Of a stretch of 64,000 nucleotides of DNA, positions 24,001 through 34,329 are shown piece by piece. The DNA comes from Simmondsia chinensis. Taxonomy: Eukaryota > Streptophyta > Magnoliopsida > Caryophyllales > Simmondsiaceae. Position 1 is the first letter of the stretch. Every line of letters starts with the position of its first letter. The position numbers and the translations under genes were made by a program. Location: NCBI GenBank assembly GCA_018398585.1, contig JAGTTD010000012.1, forward strand, positions 22,825,036 through 22,889,035. The letters run 5' to 3'. The notes below the pieces were generated by a model. It saw only the letters and a program-made list of their open reading frames with translations, did not search any database and was not told the origin of the DNA.

Positions 24001-24624
24001 TTGCATTGGTTTGGGCATGTTAGGAGGAAACTGACCACGGCCCTGATTAGGAGAGGCAAACAATTCCATATCATAAATGGAAAGAGATGGGGAAGCCGGC
24101 CAAAGAAGAGTTGGATGGCGGCGATACGACAAGACCTCACCCACCCCAGCCTAAACGAGGAGATGGCCCTAGATAGAGTTCAATGGAGGACAAGCATTGG
24201 TGTGCCTAATATAGCAGGTTAAAATAGCATAGCTCATCTAAGCTAGTACTTGCACCCATAGGCTCATATGTATACCTACGTAATTGTGTGCAACTTCAAT
24301 CGTGTGTTAGGGCATTTATTTCTGTCGCTTTGTCACATTATTGCCTTTTGCTTAGTTACTGTTATTATGTACTACTGACTATTGCTATGTATGCTCGCTA
24401 TTTGGCTTGCTTTGAGTCATGTCCTACGCTCTTACGCTTAGATGCTTGTATACTTTTATGCTTTAATGCTTGTGCGCCTCTATGCTTTTATGCCTTTATA
24501 TTTCCCAAGTCGGGGGTCCTCGGACACGGCCTCTTTTTAGGGTAAAGCTGGGTACATCTCACCCCTCCCAGACTCTACATATGCGAGAGCCCTTGAGGCA
24601 CTAGGTTTGTTGTTGTTGTTGTTG
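21055..24624 (+). mobile_element. RTE-type LINE, complete length, inactive
   Basis: It is flanked by an 11-bp target duplication TAATGAGATGA (21044-21054 and 24625-24635). It has a single degraded endonuclease-RT frame and ends in a GTT microsatellite rather than poly(A), the hallmark of the RTE clade. The 3' tail (GGTCCTCGG...CCCTTGAGGCACTAGG) matches the tail fragment at 44650-44800. The element is 3.57 kb, a normal RTE length. Confidence 0.92.
21373..24222 (+). pseudogene. RTE LINE endonuclease/reverse transcriptase
   Basis: RFGTLNVRTLAKKNFEVV at 21373 opens the APE-type endonuclease. QVVVGGDFDRHVG (21770) and IDYILL (21980) are its later motifs. RT follows: GRGKAAGLDEIP (22793), FMPGRSTIESIHLLRRLI (23080), MVFIDLEKAYDRVPREIL (23168) and the catalytic box as FTNDIVLV (23440), where the usual YADD has lost key residues. 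The C-terminal WFGHVRRK and RPKKSWMAAIRQDL (24009-24140) are typical of RTE. Many TAG/TGA stops occur, so it cannot be translated whole. Confidence 0.9.
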
Positions 24625-24635
24625 TAATGAGATGA

Positions 24636-24895
24636 AAAATTACACTTTTCATCCAAGAGGAAAATTGTAATGGGATGTGTTGGACTCTCTTAGGTGAGTC
24701 TATAAGAGAAGATGTTTCATTTTACACCCAAGGAAAAAAATGTAATAATCGTCTTGGACTCTTATGTTGATTGCAATAAGCTTATATATGTTGTTGAGAT
24801 GCTTTTTTGTTTGTCCTTATAAGTTTTATGGTTCTTTTTTTTTTTGTGTTTCTCTCTTTTTCAGTTGTCAATCATTTGACCAATCAGTTAAATTC
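24636..24895 (+). other. Copia-B leader resumed
   Basis: Non-coding sequence continuing after the RTE LINE. It contains AGTCTATAAGAGAAG, a possible TATA box near 24700, another diffuse copy of the CACCCAAGG...TGTAAT repeat, and a splice-acceptor-like TCTTTTTCAG just before gag. Confidence 0.4.
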
Positions 24896-25720
24896 AATTG
24901 AAACTTTGACTGGTACTAATTATAAAAAATGAAAATGGGACATGAAGATAGTCCTTGGATGATGGATTTCGATATAGCTCTAACTAGGAAAAACCTAACG
25001 AATTTACTGTTGAACTTTGATTGAAGAAAAAACTAAGTATGAAAAATGGGTTAAGGCTAATAAGTTAAGTCTCATTAATATGAAAAGGCCCATTCCTGAT
25101 CATATTCTAGGGGCTGCTAAAGATACTGGCAATGCTAAACAATTCTTAAATGCTATAGGACAGAAATACCTAGGATCTTATAAAGTGGAAATAGGAGAGT
25201 TGATTGAAAAACTTACTAGACTGAAATATGATCCCATGGGAAGTTTTAGGAAGCATATAATGAAAATAGTTTCCATTGCTTCAAAACTCAATAACTTAGG
25301 AGTGACTATAGTTGATGATTTTCTCGTTCACCATGCTCTTAAATCTTTTCCTGAACAATTTAGCAAATTGAAAACCACTTATGTTGCACAGAAAGATAAG
25401 TTTGAGTGTAAATGAACTTATCACTATGTGAGTTCAAGAGGAAAAATGACTCTGTCACGAGAAAGGTGGAAATAATTTGAATCTTGTTAATTTTCTAAAA
25501 TATAGAAAAAGAAAACCTCGCTACAAATATAACAAGAAACATGGTCAAAACTAGAAGGTTGGTGGTCAACGAGGGTTTTTTCACAAGCCTGGTGGCAGTC
25601 GTGTTCAAATTTAAGAATCTATCATTCCCTTGTTGTAATTAAGAAGTAAATTAAGTGCTAGAATTGTGAGGAAAACCACAAAAGGCTGATTGCCCAAAAC
25701 TAAGAACTAAAGAACGAGGT
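24896..25720 (+). pseudogene. Copia-B gag, broken
   Basis: NQLNSIETLTGTNYKK followed by KWDMKIVLG is the conserved opening of copia gag, with a TGA where Trp is usual. 25017-25415 is open and reads MIEEKTKYEKWVKANKLS and FLVHHALKSFPEQFSKLKT, the UBN2 capsid region. A worn zinc knuckle (C, stop, N, C, E, E, N, H) lies near 25656. No ATG in good context remains. Confidence 0.75.
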
Positions 25721-25779
25721 AATTCTTTTGTTTTCGTTTGCATTGAAATGAATATTGTGGATGTCCCTTTTAATTCTTG

Positions 25780-28700
25780 ATGGTTGGATAGTAGTATGTC
25801 TATTCACATTGCTAATAATTTACTGGACTTCGTAAGCAAACATAGACCAAATCAAAATGAGGTTAATGTTTGTGTGGGAAACGGACTTAAAGTTAGGATT
25901 AAATTTGTAGGTGATGCCAAGTTGTACTTTAAGGGTGGTCATCATGGACTGTAAACAATACTGCTATTCTACCGTCCATGAGGCGAAACTTAATTTCTTT
26001 AGGGATTTTGGACAAATATGGTTATCGAGTTGAATTTGAAAGTGGTATGGTTAAGTTAACTTACAACTCTCATGTTATTGATGATGGTTTTGTAAGTTAT
26101 GGTTTAGACAATTTTAAATTTTCAATCTACTGAAAAAAGTTTTCTTCTGTGAATGTGAAAGGTGTTACTCACAAAAGGTCCATCATGGATAAGAAATCTT
26201 ATGTTTTGTGACATAGGCCTCTTGGTCACATTTCTAACGAAAGAATTGAAAGATAGATAAGAGATAAAATTTTATTTCAACTTAGCTTTGAAGAATTTAA
26301 AACTTGCATTGATTGTATTACAGAGAAAATGCCCAAGATAAAAAGAAAAGGTTCAAATTGAAGTTCTAATATTTTTGAAATATTTCACACTTATATGAAT
26401 GGACCATATATAACGTCCTTGAATGAGCATAAGTATTTCATATCCTTCATTAATGACTTTTCACCGTATAGGTATGTGTAGCTCATTAAGGAAAAGTCCG
26501 AACCACTTGGCATGTTTAAGATATAGAAGATTGAGGTTGAAAAACCAACATTGAAAAATAATTAAAGTTGTGAAGCGTAACTGTGGTGGTGAATATTGTG
26601 GAAATTATGATGAGTCTGGTCAATGTAAGGGTTCCTTTGTCAAGTATCTAAAGGAATGTGGGATCATTGGCCACTACAACATGCCAAGTACACCACAGCA
26701 GAATGGTATGATAGAAAGAAGAAATGGCAATCTGATGGACATGATGAGGTGCATGATGTTTAGGACTAATCTTCTTGAATTTTTTATGCAGTGTGGCTTT
26801 AAAAACTGCTACCTATATTTTTAGCATGATTCCTTCTAACTAAAAATCCTTTTTAACTTTGGACAAGTAGAAAATCTATTTTGAACCATTTTCACATGTT
26901 GTTTTTGAGCTGAAGCCAAAATTTACTACCCTTATTGAAAAGATAACTGACCCTAGAATTGCAAATTGTTATTTCATTAGATATCCAAATAACTCTAAAG
27001 GGTATAGGTTTTTCTGTACTGGTCTTTGCACTAAAATTGTTGAGTCCATTAATGCCAAGTTCCTTAAATATGATGTGTATGATTGCGATTGCTTTTGTAA
27101 GAATGAAATGGTATTAGAAGAAAAGAAAGTCATAGTCCCTATGTCTATCATTCAAGAAAAGGTCATTAGTCAATCTTTTCATGGAAATGAGAATGAAGTC
27201 CCCACATGAACAACCCATACATGAACAAATTCACCGTCGAACATGTTTATTGAACCTAGTCTATATCAATCAAATAGAGATTGTAGGTTTGATATCCCTG
27301 ATGATTATGTTGTGTACTTAACGGAAAATGGTGATATGGGAGATTTTGATGATCCAATTTATTATAGTGATTCTATTTTCTCATCACAAGCTAAAAAATG
27401 GTATGAAACGAGGAAAGATGAAATGGAGTCTATGGCATTGAATAAGGTATGTGATTTGGTAGAATTGCCTAGTGGATATAAACCCAATGGATGTAAATGG
27501 GTATTTAAGACTAAAAAAGTTCCTACAAGAAATATAGATAGGTTTAAGGTGAGACTATTGGCAAAAGGTTATACCAACAAAAAAGGAATTGATTATAAGG
27601 AAACTTTTTCCTTAGTTTCTCCAGAGGATGCTTTTAGAATTGTTATGGGTCAAGTTGCACATTTTTATTTTGAGTTACATCAAATGGATGTTAAAACAAC
27701 CTTTTTAAATGGGAATTTAGATGCAGAGGTCTACATGATTCAGCCTGAGTGTTTCATAGAAAAAGGGAAAGAACATTTAGTGTGCAAACTTAAGAAATCG
27801 ATATATGGTTTAAAGCAAGAATCTCCTCAATGGTATTTAAAATTTGATTAAATTACAGCTAATCTTTGTTTTATGAAAAATAAAGTTGATGAATGCATAT
27901 AAATTGAGATTAATGGGTGTAGATGCAGCATTTTTAAGCTATATGTTGATGACATTTTACTTGCTAGTAATGCCTTGGGCATGCTGTATGAGACAAAGAA
28001 ACTTTTGTTTAAACACTTTGATATAAAAGATTCTGGGGTTGCTTCTTTTGTGCTTGGAATACAAATACATACTGACAAGACACATAAATTGTTGGGTTTA
28101 TCTCAAAGTGCTTACGTTGAACGATTTTTAGAAGCCTTGGGAATGTAAGATTGTAAACCAGGAGAATCATCTGTTATTAAACACGATGAACTAAACAAAG
28201 ACCAATACCCAAAGAATGGGATTGAGAGAAATTTCTCGAAAAATGTACCTTATTCTAATGTTATGAGATGCTTGATGTATATACAGACTTGTACTAGGCT
28301 AGATATATCTTTTGCAATAAATATGCTTGGGCTACTTTCTTCAAATCCAGGTTGGGCATACTAGGTGGCTGCGAAAAAGATGAGGAGATACTTCCAGAGA
28401 ACTAATGATTTAATGTTGGTCTACATACATGTTGATAATCTTGAACTAGTTGGGTATTTAAATTCCGATTTTACAGATTGGCAAGATAGCACGAAGTCGA
28501 TTTCAGGGTATATATTCACGTTAACTGGTGGTGCAGTGTCATGGAAGTGTGAAAAACAAGTTTTAACCACTACATCCACAATGGAAGCAAAATTTGTTGC
28601 ATATTTTGTGGCTGCATCACATGCAATTTGGTTAAGAAATTTCCTTTCCAATTTAGAGACGGTAGATTTTACCCTAAGCCTTTCAAAATGTTTTGTGATA

Positions 28701-28905
28701 ACAATGCAATCGTGTTCTTTTCAAGAAATAACAAGATGACAAGTTCAAAACATGTTACCCTTAAATTTCTTTGGGTTTGAGACATGGTAAACAATCGTGA
28801 TGCTACAAACGAGAAAATCGATACTGAAAATATGATTATACCAATTATTTTCAAGCAACATACACAAAATATGGGTGTTTTTCAATCTTTTGTTGTATTT
28901 AATTA
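25780..28905 (+). pseudogene. Copia-B pol, broken
   Basis: The protease box is decayed to WLDSSMSIHI near 25780. The integrase core is in fragments (26390-26830: NDFSPYRYV, TPQQNGMIERRNG). RT at 27243-27851 has GCKWVFKTKK, LHQMDVKTTFLNGNLD and KLKKSIYGLKQ. The catalytic YVDDILLASNA follows at about 27942, after a stop at 27849-27851. RNase H at 28365-28900 has GYIFTLTGGAVSWKC. Several stops and frameshifts are present. It is the enzyme part of an old copia element, of a lineage distinct from Copia-A and Copia-D. Confidence 0.85.
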
Positions 28906-28911
28906 GTGGGA

Positions 28912-29683
28912 GTCGGTTGTACCTTGATGCAGAAATACTTATATGTAATTTGACTTTTAGATATATGATAATTACAGTATTGTGTTTATACTATTTATTT
29001 TTCATGGATATTGCCGTTTGAAGGTCTTATTCCTTTTTGTTTTTTGCACCAATTTTGTGGGATGAGCTCATGTAAAATTTCTATTATGCTTACTAAGTAA
29101 ATTTTTCTATTTCATGGATATATGATTACTTATGTAAAGAACAAGGATCTCTAACAAGATGATTAAAGATTAAAGTTTGTCACAAGACATGTTATATTTT
29201 ATTTGAGGTGTGATTGCCTTCATTATAAAGAAAATCATTTCTAAATAGTGTCATTATCATTAATTAGAGTAGGGTAATTTTTTATTTATTTATTTTATCT
29301 TTTTTTTTTTTTTAATATTGTTTTATTTTATTTTTTTTTGCTAAAATTGCAAAACACTTAAAACACATGTTTATTTTCCATGTTAATGGAGTTACTAGTT
29401 TTTGTGATTATGAATAAGCATCATATCCTAGAAAGATGTCATTATTGCCATAGTTCAAATATCAGTAATTTTATGGAAACTGATATGAAGTTTTTTAGGG
29501 CTTTTATTATTTTGGCGGTGATGTACATTTGGCCATTAGTTAACTTATTTTTGGAAACTTTTTTAATATTAGTGTTGTCATTTAAATTTACAATAAAATG
29601 GAATCATTGTTTCTAATTTTTAAAGGGATAGTTATTTTTATTAAACGCTTTGCTTTCCAATCAATAACGTCTAAGTGGGAGAG
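28912..29683 (+). other. Copia-B 3' non-coding region and purine tract
   Basis: A purine tract TAGTGGGAGT lies near 28903 at the end of pol and a second one, TAAGTGGGAGAG, at 29672-29683, directly before the 3' LTR. The AT-rich 760 bp between them encode nothing recognisable. Confidence 0.5.
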
Positions 29684-29987
29684 TGTCAGAATTTTGGACA
29701 CAAGCAATTGGGTTAGACTGAGAAAATAATGATGAAAGCCTAGGTTATTATGATATAAAATATGCCTATATCTAATTGTGTGTTGCGCCTGTTGCGATAT
29801 GCTCTTGGGGTAGATTAAGAAAGCCCATTTATAACACATTGGCTAGTGATAGACGGGCCTATGTGCCTGTCTATATAAGAGGGCCACCCCCCCCTCCCAA
29901 CTAACTGTTAATTCCTTTCTCGGACACTAAATTCTTTGAACATATTTTCCCCACGAAATCACTTGTTGTTGAGAATTCTGATGCATG
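29684..29987 (+). repeat. Copia-B 3' LTR
   Basis: It begins TGTCAGAATT and ends near AATTCTGATGCA, so the ends form the expected inverted repeat. It contains a TATA box CTATATAAG at about 29870 and a C-run at about 29886. It aligns with the split 5' LTR at 13047-13205 and 19844-19990. Confidence 0.65.
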
Positions 29988-32687
29988 CTCGACCAAATGT
30001 GCTAGACCTTAACCTCATGAAAACCCTAAATGTAGAAGGGATAGGAGGACTAAGACTGAAAAAACGTTTGGTTCAGATTTCATAAAATTTTTCTTGACTG
30101 AAAATTATGAAAAGCATGAAGAATTTATTTCTGCCTTTATAATTAAAGAAGACCCTAAAACCTATGAGGAAGCTACTAAATCAATAGACGCTATGTTTTG
30201 GAAAGAGGTAATAAGTAGTGAACTAGATTCAACAAAGAGCAATCATACATGGAAACATGTAGATCTACTCAAAGGATGTAAACCAATAGGGTGCATGTGG
30301 GTGCTTATTAAAAATCTAAGGCATGATGGTTCCATGGACAAGTTTAAACCTAAACTTGTAGCAAAAGGCTATACCCAAATGAAGGATGTGAACTTCTTTG
30401 ATACTTGCTCAAGTATTACTATGGTTGCTACTATTAGGGTCTTAGTAGCTTGAGCTTCTATCTATAATATGGTCATTCATCAAATGGATGTTAAAATTGC
30501 TTTCCTAAATGGTGATTAGAATGAAGAAATTTACATGGAACGACCCGAAGGGTTTAAAGTTCCAAGGAAAGAGGATAAAGTGTTTAAGTTCATGAGGCCA
30601 ATGTATGGTCTTAAGCAAGCACCAAAATAATGGCATCAAATGTTTGATAGCACACTTGTTGGAGATGGCTTTATTTTAATGATAGTGATATGTGTGTGTA
30701 CTCTAAGAGCAGTGACAAAGGATGTGTCATTATTTGTTTATATGTGAATGACATGCTTATTTTTGGCACTAATGTCGATGTTATACGTGAGATCAACTCT
30801 TTTCCAAATTTGAAATTTGATATGAAGGATTTAAATGAGGCTAACATAATGTTAGAATTAATATTATAAAGACAAGAAGAAGGGATTTCCTTAAATAAAA
30901 TCCACTATTTGGAAAAGATTTTAGGATGTTTTTAGAGCATAGAATTGGGGCAGAGGCTAAAATTGGGGCCCAGAAGTCAAAATCTTTTGTGTGGTTCGCC
31001 TGCATGAATTTGAATAATGATTCCATTGCTTAGTTTTATGGAATTGGATTTTAACTGAAAATTATATTTTCTAATTCCCTGGGAGTGGGGATAAGGAATT
31101 GCAATTCCATATTAATGCATTGACCTAAAACCCAAAATGACCCCTACTTGATTAATCCAAATCCAATATGACTTAAAATCTAAAGATTTAAACACAACCT
31201 AAAATTTGACCTGAACCTTGAAATCGCCTAACTCGAATGACTTGAACTTGAAATGACCCAAATCATTTTAGCTCAAAGTCCGAAGTAACCTAGCCTGGTT
31301 GATCCAAAACTCGAGATGACTCAAATCTAAAAAATGAAACTACTTGACTTGAATGTGGTGTAAATAATCTAAGACTAAGTGGAAATGACCCAGCCAAATT
31401 GACGCAAAACTTAATACAGCCCATAACCAAAATGAAATGATCCATCTGAAACTCAGGTTAAAATGACTCAAAATTTGAAACGATACAACTCATTTGCCCC
31501 AAAACTAAGATGAATTGAGCTTGAAATGACAATAATGAACTCAACCCTGATCGTAACTAGCCTAAATCCCAAAAAGACCTAATCTGATTAACAAAAAATC
31601 TGAGATAACTTGAACACCAAAAGATACGATGCAATACTTGGCTCGATTTAACTCAAAACTTGAATAACTCGAACTCAAAGTGAATTGTTCTGACATAATA
31701 ACTTGCTCTGACCAAAATCCAACCGTAGTTGATTTAAAACTCGAAATACTTCAACTCAATTGATCGAAAATCCTTGATGATTCGAATCATTATGTAGTTA
31801 TAATTCTGACCTTCAATTCCTTTTAGAAACTAAACAATGAAATGTCAATTCCATTAGAATTGTAATTAGAATTTCAATTCCATAGTCCAATTTCAATTCC
31901 ATGTGCCAAATAGAGCCTTAAGGAATTTCAATCATCTACATGTTGATCCGGTGAGAGCACCTTATGATCCTTCTGTTAACTTAAATAAGAATAAGGTATT
32001 GGAGTTTCTTGGTTGGAGTATGAAAAAAATAATTTGTAGTGCAATATTTTTAATAAATTCCACCCGTTTCCATATTGCCTATGTTGCAAGAAAGCTCAAT
32101 CGATATCCCCATAATCTTAATCGTGAACATTAGAATGCTTTAACCCAATTGCTTAAATATTTAAGAGGGATGATGAATTGGGGTCTATATTAAAAGCGGT
32201 ACCCGGATATTGTAGACGGGTATTTTGATGTTAATTGGATTTCTGATACTGATGAAATTCATTCAACTAGGGGTTGTGTTTTTATTGTTGGAAGTGCTTG
32301 TGTAGCTTGGAAGTCATCAAAGTGAACTTAAATTGTGAAACTGATAGTGGAATCTAAATGTATTGCTTTAGAAATGGCAGGTCTAAAGGCTGAATGGTTC
32401 ATAGACTTGCATGCGGAGCTTCCATTGTGGACGAAATCAGTTTCATTTTTGCATCTTTACTATGACCCTCAAGCGGCCATTGGTACTACATAGAATAAAA
32501 CATAGAATGTAAGGGGAAAGCATATAAATCTTAGACATAGCTTTGTGAAGAGATTGATTGAAAATAGATTGATATCACTCGAGTGTGTAAGATCTGAGAG
32601 GAATCTGGTTGATCCTCTCACAAGAAGCCTTCGTAAAAAGACAATGCCGGAAATAGCATTAGGAATAGGACTAAAGCCCGTTGATTA
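29988..32687 (+). pseudogene. Copia-C pol (RT-RNase H part), broken
   Basis: It is the same general family as Copia-D/E. The hinge FGSDFIKFFLTE (30070) is followed by [51 protein letters not shown] and HQMDVKIAFLNGD. The catalytic box has become YVNDMLIFG (30740), with Asp changed to Asn. The frame stops repeatedly. A MITE-like insert (30926-31914) splits it, after which VDPVRAPYDPSVNLNK and an RNase H region with a worn LTRSLRKK end run to the stop near 32687. gag, protease and integrase are missing apart from a possible remnant at 12914-13046. Confidence 0.85.
30926..31914. mobile_element. MITE-like insertion in Copia-C
   Basis: Copia-C reads ...LNKIHYLEKIL up to 30925 and resumes at RNFNHLHVDPVR from about 31915, so the 989 bp between are foreign. 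The ends are imperfect inverted repeats: TTTTTAGAGCATAGAATTG on the left, and the right end read on the other strand is CTATTTGGCACATGGAATTG. TTTAGG and TTAAGG at the junctions may be the target duplication. The interior is non-coding, with many loose copies of AACTTGAAATGACCCAAA-type phrases. Confidence 0.7.
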
Positions 32688-33439
32688 AGGGTCTTATATG
32701 ATGTATAGCCATCCCAAATTCGCGTGCTGAACGAGTCAAACGAAGTTGTATTATGACTTAATGTAATGCACTTTTCGGTCCCAATCTATTTTAGTGCATA
32801 TTGGTTTCTTTTGTAGATGTTGAGCTTAAGCCTCTTAACTTGGACTAACTCTCTAGGGCATTTATGACAAGTTTTATAAAGTGAAGGAATGATAATTTGA
32901 AACATCAGTATTGAAATTGGTATAGCCCTGAGTTGGCATATACCTAGGTGATAGCGATGCAATGTAGAGGTAATTAGGTTTAAGACATGTGCTAGAATGT
33001 TCAAAACAATGTCCTAAACCCCAATTATATAGTTTTTAATTATTAATAAAAATATATTTTATCTATTTTATGCCTGATTTTTTTTATGAGTCAAACATGC
33101 ATGTGGTTATTTCCTAAAATGTGCCATGAAATGGACTTAGTTCATGATAACATGTCAATACTTAGTTTAAGTGGTCAATGAGATCAAACCACATATAGAC
33201 TTAAATAAAAAGATGCGATATATTATCAAAATAAGTTCATAGTTGGTGACAGGTTTAGATGACTTATCTAATAATACTATAACATGGTACATGAGATAAC
33301 TTTTCTAACTCGTGTAGATCTTATCATATGGGTGTTTCACAATGAGATTGGAACATTGAGATGGGCCACTACAATTGTTTATTTCTTAGCCACCATTACA
33401 AATAATTAATTCTTTTTGTTAGGTGATAAATCTAAAATC
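32688..33439 (+). other. Copia-C 3' non-coding/LTR region, no gene
   Basis: It follows the end of the Copia-C RNase H. The sequence is AT-rich with no coding signal. It probably includes the 3' untranslated region and LTR, but no partner LTR is in the window to define the ends. Confidence 0.4.
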
Positions 33440-34250
33440 TGAGATTGTTTTCTACTTGTGCTTGTAGTTCGTGTGTTAGGGAAATTGTAAAATAGGTATC
33501 AAAATCTTTCACCAGCTTGAAGGCGTGTAGCGAACCAATTTCCTTAAGACTTATTTCGTGGATATCGAAATAGTTGAAGGGATACAATGAAACCTAAAAA
33601 CAAAGTGAGAGTAAGAGCATAGAGAGAATAGATAACTAAGACTTTAAGAATGAGATAATGATGAGAATGGAGGGGAGTATTTATAGTTTTTGATGTGTCT
33701 TTCATGAAGAACACATCCCTTCATGAAGAGACACACCTCTTCACCCAAAAGATACCAAACTATCTTTGTTACTTATTTTGAAAATATACCAACAATCACT
33801 CACCATTTTCAAAATACATATATTTTCATACAAATTATACATTATCTCTAAAGAAAAGGAAATCTTTATGCATAAATGAGGGTGTCTTCCGATGAGCCCT
33901 CACTTTTTGAAGAAACATCATAATTAATCGGAGCGAAATGGTAGACTATGCTTTGAACCATACGAGTCTATTTGACAAACCATACATGTCTCCACACATA
34001 GACTTTTAAGCTGATGAGACAATAGATAAGTTTAAAGCAAGATTGGTAGAAATTGGCACATTTTAAGCCTTGCCTCTTGTACCCTTCACGAGTGTAATAG
34101 AGTCAAACCCATAACATTAAAACACTCCTTCAAATGGTCAAACTTCACACTCATTTAGGTAGACCCCATTAATTATGTCCCTACAGCATCACTTTCAATA
34201 ATTTCCTCAGGTCCATTAAGAACATGCACTCAACCACCTTTTCCCTTTGT
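33440..34250 (-). repeat. Copia-F LTR and 3' region, minus strand
   Basis: Lies immediately beyond the end of the Copia-F RNase H (minus strand). It contains TATAAATAC on the minus strand (GTATTTATA at 33677-33685), followed by a purine/pyrimidine-biased leader, as in an LTR promoter. TGTGTTAGGG near 33472 may mark the outer LTR end (minus-strand CCCTAACACA). Ends are not confirmed. Confidence 0.45.
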
Positions 34251-34329
34251 TACCAAGTACTACATCTGGGGCGCAATTTTACTTTTAGTGCTTGCAATCA
34301 CATGGATGATGGAACTCTTTGATTGAACA

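Larger units (their letters stand above)
13047..29987 (+). mobile_element. Copia-B, Ty1/copia element with nested insertions
   Basis: An LTR pair brackets this span. The 3' LTR begins TGTCAGAATTTTGGAC at 29684 after the purine tract TAAGTGGGAGAG. The 5' LTR begins TGTGAATTTTTGAC at 13047 and is split by a 6.6-kb insertion. Shared blocks include GATATAAAATA and TTAAGAAAGCCCATTTATA on the left half, and GTGATAGA and GTCTATATAAG on the right half. The interior has gag and pol of a copia lineage with KLKKSIYGLKQ and YVDDILLASNA. An RTE LINE interrupts the leader at 21055-24624. Many stops and frameshifts indicate an old copy. The outer target duplication is not clear (ACATT at 13042-13046 has no exact partner). 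Confidence 0.7.

Noticed and set aside
28903..28912. Alternative Copia-B 3' LTR start after the first purine tract
   Set aside because: The sequence that follows does not match anything near the 5' end, whereas the LTR starting at 29684 does match 13047-13205.
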